Shown here in pieces: positions 1 to 5,127 of a stretch of DNA of 5,906 nucleotides. The position numbers and the translations under genes were made by a program. How positions within the stretch are numbered: the first letter of the stretch is position 1; every line of letters begins with the position of its first letter. The notes under the pieces are model-generated. The model made no database searches and was not told the origin of the DNA. It saw only the letters and a list, made by a program, of their open reading frames with translations. The stretch spans positions 1 through 5,906 of the forward strand of contig JBJMLG010000211.1 in assembly GCA_045805385.1 (NCBI GenBank), given 5' to 3'. This DNA comes from JADGHQ01 sp045805385. Lineage in GTDB: Bacteria > Actinomycetota > Thermoleophilia > Solirubrobacterales > Thermoleophilaceae.

Positions 1-677
1 ACGCCGTTGGACACCTTCGCGGCCTCCTGTTCGTCCAGCGGGCGCTCGGGTAGGAACGACAGCGCTTCGTTGAGCGGCACGACGCGCTCGGGATCGGCGT
101 CCTCGAGCCGGAACGGGCCGATCGCCGTGCGCTCGAGCTCGTCGCAGTAGGCGTCGCCGAGGTCGGCAACGAGCTGGCGCACGTACGTGCCGGCCGAGCA
201 CTCGATCTCGAGGCCCACGCGTTCGCCGTCTCGCCAGAGCTGCTCGAAGCGGTACACGGTGACCGGCCGCGGCTCGGCCACGGCCTCCTCCCCACGCCGC
301 GCCTTCTCGTAGAGCCGCTCGCCTCCGACCTTCACGGCGGAGTACGCGGGCGGGCGCTGCATCATGTCGCCGGCCGGCAGGCTGAGCGTCTCCGGCACCT
401 TGCCGGTGTGAGCGAGCTCACCGTCGCGGTCGCCGGTGGTGGAGGTCCAGCCGAGGCGTGCCACCGCGCGGTAGGTCTTCGGCAGCCCCATGAGGAAGCG
501 CTGGGCGCGCGTGGCGGCGCCGACGAGCACGAGCAGCAGGCCGGTTGCAAAAGGGTCGAGCGTGCCGGCGTGCCCGACCTTGGTCTTTCGCGGCAGGCTG
601 CGCCGGACCCGGGCCACCACGTCGTGCGAGGTGATGCCGGCAGGCTTGGGAAAGAGGATCACGCCGTGCTCAATCAC
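1..677 (-). CDS. truB: tRNA pseudouridine(55) synthase TruB, partial (C-terminus beyond left edge)
   Basis: TruB isomerises U55 in the T-loop of tRNAs to pseudouridine in the cytoplasm. Reading leftward from GTG at 677-675 gives 225 uninterrupted codons that run off the window. Family motifs are visible: KPAGITSHDVV near residues 11-21, then GHAGTLDPFATG (35-46), in which D41 matches the catalytic aspartate. QRPPAYSAVK (107-116) and the GTYVRQLVADLG block that lines the active site follow. The usual length is roughly 280-310 residues, so the C-terminal (PUA-like) part is missing only because the window ends. An in-frame TAG at 690-692 limits the start to GTG 677 or GTG 662; 677 keeps the normal short N-terminus, but neither has a strong Shine-Dalgarno. 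Two oddities: LFPKP replaces the usual L-x-DKP, and the segment between DRDG and QRPP is shorter than in E. coli TruB. The family call is firm; the exact start is less so. Confidence 0.95.
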   Translation of the reverse strand, partial: MIEHGVILFPKPAGITSHDVVARVRRSLPRKTKVGHAGTLDPFATGLLLVLVGAATRAQRFLMGLPKTYRAVARLGWTSTTGDRDGELAHTGKVPETLSLPAGDMMQRPPAYSAVKVGGERLYEKARRGEEAVAEPRPVTVYRFEQLWRDGERVGLEIECSAGTYVRQLVADLGDAYCDELERTAIGPFRLEDADPERVVPLNEALSFLPERPLDEQEAAKVSNG

Positions 678-778
678 AGGCGCGGGAGCCTATCGGGCCG
701 ACCTGGGCTGTTTTTCGTCTGTATATGCGACCAAAGACAGCCCACCCCTCCGGACCCTGGGCATGCTGCTGTAAGCCC
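678..778 (-). other. 101-base spacer between nrnA and truB with long inverted repeat and mini-ORF
   Basis: This is the longest non-coding gap in the window and it is unusual for an otherwise tightly packed operon. It holds an inverted repeat (704-744), an SD-like GGAGGGG (minus strand, 751-745), and a 24-codon ATG mini-ORF ending in TAG at 690-692, in the same frame as truB. A TATACA hexamer (minus strand, 725-720) matches the -10 consensus at only 4 of 6 positions and has no recognisable -35 partner, so I do not call a promoter. There is no T-run after the stem in either direction, so it is not a typical intrinsic terminator. Confidence 0.6.
704..744. repeat. Inverted repeat / potential stem-loop upstream of truB
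   Basis: The arms TGGGCTGT (704-711) and ACAGCCCA (737-744) are perfect 8-base complements. Beyond 712/736, which is a C-A mismatch in the minus-strand transcript and a U-G wobble in a plus-strand transcript, three more A-T pairs extend the stem (713-715 with 733-735). This leaves a 17-base loop containing an AT-rich core. It lies wholly between nrnA and truB. A function as an RNA structure, processing site or protein site is possible but not shown. Confidence 0.6.
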
Positions 779-1765
779 CTACAGCTGCTCGGCCACTTCG
801 CGCCGCAGCGAGTCCACGAGCTCGTCGATCGAGAGCTCGGTGGAGAAGCCCGCCGCCTGGCGGTGGCCGCCGCCGCCGTGGGCGCGCGCGATCCGCGACA
901 CGTCCACGCGTCCGTCGGTGGAGCGCAGGCTCACCTTGCGCATGCCGTCGCGATCGTCGGAGAGCAGATCGCGCACGAGCGCCGCGACCGCGGTCCCCTC
1001 AACCGCCCGGATGTGATCCACAACGCCCTCGGAGTCGGTCTCGATCGACCCGGTGTCCTCGTAGTCCTGGCGCGTGAGATAGGTGAGCGTGAGCGCGCCG
1101 TTGTCGTAGCGCTGCACGCGCGATAGCGCCCGGGCGAGCAGCTGCAGCCGCGCGAACGGAAGGTCCTCGTACAGCCGGCGGTAGACATCGTGTGGCGCGA
1201 CGCCCGCATCGATGAGGTCGGCGGCCATGCGGTGCGCCTCGGCCGTCGTGTTCTCGTACATGAAGCGCCCGGTGTCGGTGACGAGTCCGACGTACAGGGC
1301 GTCGGCGATCGGCGGAGTGATCTCCACCTCGAGCTCCTTCGCGATCCGCCAGACGATCTGCGCGGTGCACGACGCATCCGGGTCCACGAGGTTCACGGTT
1401 CCGAAGCGCGTGTTGTCGTGGTGGTGGTCGATGTTGAGGATGTGCAGGTGGTCCTGCTGCAGCCAGTCGACCGGCATGCGGTCGATGTTGCCGCAGTCGA
1501 GGAACACGATGGTGCGCTCGTCCACGTCCGGGGGCGGCTCGTGCAGCACACCGTCGAAGGCCATGTCGCGGTACTCCCACGGCAGCGGGAACTCGTTCGA
1601 GGACATGAACATGACGACGTCCTTGCCGAGCAGGCGCAGGACCATGTGAGTCGCCAGCAAGGAGCCGAGAGCGTCCCCGTCGGGATTCTCGTGCGTGGTC
1701 AGCAGCAGCTTCTCCGACTGGCGAAGCTCTTCGAGGATCTGGTCGAGCTCGGTGCCGACGCTCAC
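779..1765 (-). CDS. nrnA: DHH/DHHA1-family phosphoesterase, NrnA-like (oligoribonuclease / pAp phosphatase)
   Basis: This 328-residue protein has the full motif set of the bacterial NrnA group: HENPDGDALGS (25-35, metal-binding His/Asp), the LDCGN aspartate (D90), the signature DHHH (113-116), VTDTGRF with D164, and a C-terminal DHHA1 domain with GGGGHRQAAGF (297-307) that binds substrate. Characterised NrnA enzymes are Mn-dependent; they degrade 2-5 nt RNAs to mononucleotides and dephosphorylate 3'-phosphoadenosine 5'-phosphate. Length is normal for the family (about 310-340). The GTG start at 1765-1763 overlaps the rbfA TGA as GTGA, and GAGGGGG (minus 1779-1773) sits 7 bases upstream as a ribosome site. 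Both support translational coupling to rbfA. The family call is sure; whether this enzyme prefers nanoRNA, pAp or cyclic dinucleotide products cannot be read from the sequence. Confidence 0.95.
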   Translation of the reverse strand: MSVGTELDQILEELRQSEKLLLTTHENPDGDALGSLLATHMVLRLLGKDVVMFMSSNEFPLPWEYRDMAFDGVLHEPPPDVDERTIVFLDCGNIDRMPVDWLQQDHLHILNIDHHHDNTRFGTVNLVDPDASCTAQIVWRIAKELEVEITPPIADALYVGLVTDTGRFMYENTTAEAHRMAADLIDAGVAPHDVYRRLYEDLPFARLQLLARALSRVQRYDNGALTLTYLTRQDYEDTGSIETDSEGVVDHIRAVEGTAVAALVRDLLSDDRDGMRKVSLRSTDGRVDVSRIARAHGGGGHRQAAGFSTELSIDELVDSLRREVAEQL

Positions 1766-2118
1766 GCTTCGTCCCCCTCGGTCAGCTCGGAGTCCAGGAT
1801 CTCCGATATCCGCATCCCACGGTCTATCGACTCGTCATAGCGGAACTCAAGCGTGGGCGTTCGCTTCATACGTAGTTCGTCTCCCACCCGCCCCTGCAGG
1901 AAGCCAGCCGCGGACCGGAGGCCCTCGAGAGCGGCTTCCCGTTCGGATTCCCCACCGAGCACGCTCACGTAAACGCGGGCTTGCCGCAAATCCGGGCTGG
2001 TGTCTACGTACGTGACAGTCACGAATCCGATCCTGGGATCCTTCAGATCGGCCGCGATGTGTGATGAGAGAACTTCTCTCACCGCCTCGTTCACCCTTCT
2101 CATGCGGCCGGAAGGCAT
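1762..2118 (-). CDS. rbfA: 30S ribosome-binding factor RbfA
   Basis: RbfA is a small KH-fold protein that binds immature 30S subunits near the 5' end of 16S rRNA and helps late maturation; in E. coli it is needed in the cold. Family blocks are clear in this 118-residue reading: RMRRVNEAVREVLS at the N-terminus, DPRIGFVTVTYVD (27-39), SPDLRQARVYVSVLG (41-55), and RTPTLEFRYDESIDRGMRI (86-104). The length is typical. The start is uncertain. ATG at 2118-2116 is chosen because it sits just before the conserved region. In-frame alternatives are TTG at 2127 (GGGGG five bases upstream) and GTG at 2142 (no ribosome site, within a predicted hairpin). The stop overlaps the nrnA start. Several codons that the GC-rich neighbours rarely use (ATA, AGA, TTG, TCA) appear here. 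Confidence 0.93.
   Translation of the reverse strand: MPSGRMRRVNEAVREVLSSHIAADLKDPRIGFVTVTYVDTSPDLRQARVYVSVLGGESEREAALEGLRSAAGFLQGRVGDELRMKRTPTLEFRYDESIDRGMRISEILDSELTEGDEA
1773..1779 (-). promoter_or_regulatory. Ribosome binding site of nrnA inside rbfA 3' end
   Basis: GAGGGGG on the minus strand lies 7 bases before the GTG start and within the last codons of rbfA. Together with the GTGA stop/start overlap it fixes the nrnA start. Confidence 0.65.
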
Positions 2119-2127
2119 CCTAGACAA

Positions 2128-2154
2128 TGACGCCCCCGTCACATGCGTGTGTGA
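2128..2154 (-). promoter_or_regulatory. Two overlapping small hairpins at the rbfA leader/start region
   Basis: On the transcript, a 5-bp stem (plus-strand arms 2139-2143 and 2150-2154, 6-base loop) overlaps a second 5-bp stem, TGACG-GGGG-CGTCA (2128-2132 with 2137-2141). They share bases 2139-2141, so the full-length stems cannot form together. The second sequesters the only G-rich ribosome-site-like run near the candidate rbfA starts. Any regulatory role is inference. Confidence 0.3.
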
Positions 2155-2168
2155 GGAATCTGTTGCAA

Positions 2169-2182
2169 ACTGAACGTTCGGT
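2169..2182. repeat. 14-bp imperfect palindrome overlapping the ylxP stop
   Basis: ACTGAACGTTCGGT pairs at 6 of 7 positions about its centre, with a perfect GAACGTTC core (2172-2179). Its form resembles short operators of TetR-type repressors, but no regulator gene is present in the window and chance cannot be excluded. Confidence 0.3.
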
Positions 2183-2484
2183 CACGGGAGCACCTCCTCT
2201 CCGGAGATGAGGCCCCGCTCGAAGCGCACGCCGTCGGGGTACTGCGAAAGCACGTATCGCTCGAGTTTCGAAGCGGCGTCCTCGACCGTGTGCGCGTCGC
2301 GGCCGACCAGCACTGCTGACACCGTGGCGCGCTGCCAGAGGTCCTGATGGCCGGTCTCGGCCACGCTCGCGCCGAAGCGCTGGCGCAGGTGCGCCTTGAG
2401 AGAGTTCAGCTCGCGACGCTTGCCCTTGAGGCTTCCGTTCTCGGGGAAGTGCAGGTGTATCTCGACTAGGACGACGTAGCTCAA
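2182..2484 (-). CDS. ylxP: DUF503 / YlxP family protein
   Basis: This is a 100-residue small protein of the DUF503 (YlxP) family, commonly encoded next to infB and rbfA in Gram-positive bacteria. Its molecular role is not firmly established, though the neighbourhood suggests ribosome maturation. Diagnostic features are an N-terminal strand VVLVEIHLHFPE, the SLKGKRRELNSLKAHLRQRF block (19-38), the highly conserved VAETGHQDLWQRATV (41-55), and a C-terminal helix before the short tail. The TTG at 2484-2482 is chosen as start because it gives the family's normal N-terminus and length; it lies one base after the infB TGA. Longer readings into infB would add about 30 Arg/Ser-rich residues that are only infB read in another frame. 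No clear Shine-Dalgarno is seen, which fits translation coupled to infB termination. Confidence 0.88.
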   Translation of the reverse strand: MSYVVLVEIHLHFPENGSLKGKRRELNSLKAHLRQRFGASVAETGHQDLWQRATVSAVLVGRDAHTVEDAASKLERYVLSQYPDGVRFERGLISGEEVLP

Positions 2485-2485
2485 C

Positions 2486-4855
2486 TCAGAGTTCGCGCTC
2501 GACCTGGCGGGTCTCGTAGACCTCCAGCACGTCCTCTTCCTTGATGTCGTCATAGTTCTCGAGGGTGACGCCGCACTCATAGCCGGCCTCCACCTCGCGC
2601 ACGTCTTCCTGGAACCGCCGCAGCGTGTCGATCCGGCCGTCGTAGACGATGGTGCCGCCGCGCACGAGGCGCGTGCGGGCGCCGCGGCGGATCACGCCGT
2701 CGCGCACGTAGCAGCCGGCGATCGTGCCCACACGCGAGGCGCGGAAGGTCTGGCGCACCTCGGCCGTGCCGATCGTCTGCTCGACCTCTTCCGGCTCGAG
2801 CAGGCCCTCCATCGCCTGGCGGAGCTCCTCGACCACGCGGTAGATGACCGAGTACGTGCGGATCTCCACGCCCTCGCGCTCGGCGACCTGGCGGGCGTCG
2901 CCCACCGGACGCACGTTGAAGCCCACGATGATCGCGTCGGAGGCGGCGGCGAGCATCACGTCGGACTCGTTGATGCCGCCCACGCCGTCGTGGATCACGT
3001 TCACGGTGACCTGGTCGTGCGGCAGCTTGGCGATCTCGTCTTCGAGCGCCTCTAGCGAGCCGGCCACGTCGGCCTTCACGATCAGGTTCAGCTCCTTGAG
3101 CTCGCCCTTCTGCGCGCGGGCGAAGACGTCCTCGAGCGAGACGCGCACGCCCTGGCGGCGCGCGAGCTGCTCAGTCTTCAGGCGATTGGCCCGCTCGCCC
3201 GCGAGCTGGCGCGCCCGGCGATCGTTCTCGACCACGCGGAAATGCTCGCCGGCCTCGGGAACGCCGTCGAATCCGAGGATCTCCACGGGGTCGCCGGGCA
3301 GGGCCGCCTTCATGCGCTCGCCGCGGTAGTCCTGCATCGCGCGGACACGTGCCCAGTTGGCGCCGGCGACGACCGCGTCGCCCACCTTGAGCGTGCCGCG
3401 CTGCACGAGCAGCGAAACGACAGGCCCGCGCCCCGGGTCGAGGCGCGACTCGATCACGCTGCCGGAGGCATCGGTCTCCGGGTTGGAGCGGAGCTCCTCG
3501 AGCTCGGCGAGCGTGACGATGTTCTCGAGTAGCGCATCGAGGCCCTCGCGGGTCTTGGCGGACACGTCGGAGAACTCGATGTCGCCGCCCCAGTCGGCCG
3601 GAGTGAGGCCGAGCTGCGCGAGCTCGCCGCGCACGCGGTTCGGGTCGGCGCCTTCCTTGTCGATCTTGTTGACGGCGATCATGATCGGCACGTCCGCCGC
3701 CCTGGCGTGGTCGATCGCCTCCTGGGTCTGCGGCATCACGCCGTCGTCGGCCGCCACGACGATCACCGCGATGTCGGTGACCTGGGCGCCGCGGGCGCGC
3801 ATGGCCGTGAAGGCCTGGTGGCCCGGTGTGTCGAGGAACGTGAGCGTGTGGCCGTCGTGGCTCACCTGGTAGGCGCCGATGTGCTGCGTGATGCCGCCCG
3901 CCTCGCCGGCCGCCACCTCGGATTCGCGGATGGCGTCGAGCAGCGACGTCTTGCCGTGGTCCACGTGGCCCATGATCACGATCACGGGCGGGCGCTCCAC
4001 GAGCGTGCCCTCCTCGTCCACGGCCTCGGGCTCCTCGGCCACGTCGTCGGCCGCGTGGACGATCTCGATCTTCTTGTCGAACTCGTCGGCCAGCACGCCG
4101 ATCGCCTCGTCGGAGAGGGTCTGCGTGAGCGTGGCCATCTCGCCGAGCTCCATCAGCTTCTTGATCACCTCTGGCGCGCCGAGGCCGAGCGACTCCGCGA
4201 CCTCCTTGACGGTGGCGCCGGAGTTGATCTGGGTGGGCGCCTCCTCCTTCGGCGCCTCGGGCGGCGCGTTCAGGTCGGGCTCGACCCAAGGAGTGCGGCG
4301 CCTGCGCCCGCGGCGGCGCGGCGGCTGCTGCGGAGGCGGCGGGCCCTGCTGTCGGCGGGAAGCTTGTGAGTCGATCACCACGCGGCGGCGTCCACCGCCA
4401 CCGGGGCCGCCGGGGCCGCCGCGCTGCGGGCGCGTGGGGCGCTCGGGACGGCGACCGCCGCCCTGGCCCTGCTGCTGACCGCCCTGCTGCTGACCGCCCG
4501 GCTGCTGGCCACCGCCGCCCTGTCCCTCCGGCCTGCGGCCGGGCTGCGAGCGCCCGCCGTCGGGGCGCTGGCCCTCGGACGCGGGTCGCCTCGCGGGCTG
4601 CGCCGGGCCGCCCTGGGCGGGCGCGGCTTGGCCGCCGCCCGGCTTCTGGCTCGGCGTGGCGCGCTCGACCTGCTCCTCGGCGGGCGCGGCGCCGTCACCG
4701 TCGGCGCCATTCGAGAAGGCGCGAGCGATGTCGCGCTCGTCGACACTGGAAGCGGCGGCCTTCACGTCGAGGCCGGCGCGCTGCAGCACGGCGATCACCT
4801 CCTTGGAGGGGATCCCGCGCTCCTTTGCGATCTCGTGAACTCTCTTCTTTGCCAT
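2486..4855 (-). CDS. infB: Translation initiation factor IF-2
   Basis: IF2 is the GTPase that delivers initiator fMet-tRNA to the 30S subunit and promotes 50S joining. The 789-residue protein shows, in order: an N-terminal IF2_N module (about 1-47); a low-complexity Gly/Gln/Pro/Arg linker (about 51-205); a second IF2_N-like module (about 209-266); and the GTPase domain. Within the GTPase domain, G1 is GHVDHGKT (296-303), switch I is GGITQHIGAY (320-329), G3 is DTPGH (342-346) with the catalytic-type His346, G4 is NKID (396-399) and G5 is SAK (432-434). Domains II, III and the fMet-tRNA-binding C-terminal domain (ending in GYECGVTLENYDDIKEEDVLEVYE) follow. All GTP-binding residues are intact. 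ATG at 4855-4853 abuts the ylxR TAG, with AGGAG four bases upstream. The linker carries short tandem GGQQQ repeats. No frameshift or truncation is seen. Confidence 0.98.
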   Translation of the reverse strand: MAKKRVHEIAKERGIPSKEVIAVLQRAGLDVKAAASSVDERDIARAFSNGADGDGAAPAEEQVERATPSQKPGGGQAAPAQGGPAQPARRPASEGQRPDGGRSQPGRRPEGQGGGGQQPGGQQQGGQQQGQGGGRRPERPTRPQRGGPGGPGGGGRRRVVIDSQASRRQQGPPPPQQPPRRRGRRRRTPWVEPDLNAPPEAPKEEAPTQINSGATVKEVAESLGLGAPEVIKKLMELGEMATLTQTLSDEAIGVLADEFDKKIEIVHAADDVAEEPEAVDEEGTLVERPPVIVIMGHVDHGKTSLLDAIRESEVAAGEAGGITQHIGAYQVSHDGHTLTFLDTPGHQAFTAMRARGAQVTDIAVIVVAADDGVMPQTQEAIDHARAADVPIMIAVNKIDKEGADPNRVRGELAQLGLTPADWGGDIEFSDVSAKTREGLDALLENIVTLAELEELRSNPETDASGSVIESRLDPGRGPVVSLLVQRGTLKVGDAVVAGANWARVRAMQDYRGERMKAALPGDPVEILGFDGVPEAGEHFRVVENDRRARQLAGERANRLKTEQLARRQGVRVSLEDVFARAQKGELKELNLIVKADVAGSLEALEDEIAKLPHDQVTVNVIHDGVGGINESDVMLAAASDAIIVGFNVRPVGDARQVAEREGVEIRTYSVIYRVVEELRQAMEGLLEPEEVEQTIGTAEVRQTFRASRVGTIAGCYVRDGVIRRGARTRLVRGGTIVYDGRIDTLRRFQEDVREVEAGYECGVTLENYDDIKEEDVLEVYETRQVEREL
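4467..4511 (-). repeat. 15-bp tandem repeat encoding GGQQQ in the IF2 linker
   Basis: Two perfect copies of a 15-base unit (4467-4481 and 4482-4496) are followed by a degenerate third (4497-4511). The unit length is a multiple of three, so changes in copy number would keep the infB frame. It encodes part of the flexible Gly/Gln linker, about residues 115-130. Confidence 0.8.
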
Positions 4856-5104
4856 CTAGCTCCTGCTGGAGTCGAAGTCTATGACGTGTCCCTCTATGCG
4901 CACAGGCCGCCGCAGTGCACGCTCGAAGCCCTTCCGCTCGACCGCCGTTCGCGCGCATTCCGCTGCGGGGCGGTCGGCGCCCGCGTCCCTGCACAGGTAG
5001 GCGCCTCGGCCCGGGCGGCTTCCGTCGAAGTCGCGCTCGAGGCCGTCCGGGCCGGCCACGAAGCGCAGCAGCTCGGCCTTCGGGCGCGATCGCCCGCAGC
5101 CCAC
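4856..5104 (-). CDS. ylxR: YlxR (DUF448) family RNA-binding protein, start uncertain
   Basis: YlxR proteins are small, basic, nucleoid- or RNA-associated proteins encoded between nusA and infB. This one shows the family's N-terminal CVGC (the V is the GTG at 5104), RPKAELLRFV, the RPGRGAYLC signature loop and the C-terminal FERALRRPV segment. The listed span uses the only canonical start, GTG 5104-5102 (82 residues), which has AGAGG six bases upstream. However, the reading frame continues upstream as GHVPQRRC, matching the conserved family N-terminus including the first cysteine, and holds no ATG, GTG or TTG before in-frame TGA at 5195-5197. An ATA at 5131-5129, overlapping the nusA TAG and preceded by GGAGGA, would give a 91-residue protein closer to family length. 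The family call is firm; the start is not. The stop abuts the infB ATG. Confidence 0.88.
   Translation of the reverse strand: MGCGRSRPKAELLRFVAGPDGLERDFDGSRPGRGAYLCRDAGADRPAAECARTAVERKGFERALRRPVRIEGHVIDFDSSRS
4860..4864 (-). promoter_or_regulatory. Ribosome binding site of infB inside ylxR
   Basis: AGGAG on the minus strand lies four bases before the infB ATG, within the last ylxR codons. It supports the assigned start and coupling to ylxR. Confidence 0.75.
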
Positions 5105-5127
5105 GCAGCGCCTCTGCGGGACGTGCC

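Noticed and set aside
704..744. Rho-independent terminator between nrnA and truB
   Set aside because: The stem is not followed by a T-run on either strand; the only T/A run is within the stem-loop.
720..748. Sigma-70-like promoter for truB
   Set aside because: TATACA matches only 4 of 6 bases of the -10 consensus and nothing like TTGACA stands 16-18 bases upstream.
408..1016. Plus-strand 202-codon open frame across the truB/nrnA junction
   Set aside because: Antisense to two recognised genes and the spacer; no family resemblance and no promoter or ribosome site.
1190..1840. Plus-strand 216-codon open frame
   Set aside because: Antisense to nrnA and rbfA, both firmly identified; the valine/histidine-rich text is the mirror of their codons.
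2485..2580. N-terminal extension of ylxP starting inside infB
   Set aside because: The added residues are only infB read out of frame; the DUF503 N-terminus fits TTG 2484.
3171..4289. Minus-strand 372-codon open frame inside infB
   Set aside because: It is infB read in another frame and is Arg/Gly-rich throughout; the IF2 frame carries all GTPase motifs.
3707..4369. Plus-strand 220-codon open frame
   Set aside because: It lies antisense to the IF2 GTPase domain, with a composition rich in Arg, Leu and Val that mirrors infB codons; no ribosome site or domain.
4467..4511. CRISPR-like or regulatory direct repeats
   Set aside because: The units are contiguous 15-mers inside the infB frame encoding GGQQQ, with no spacers.
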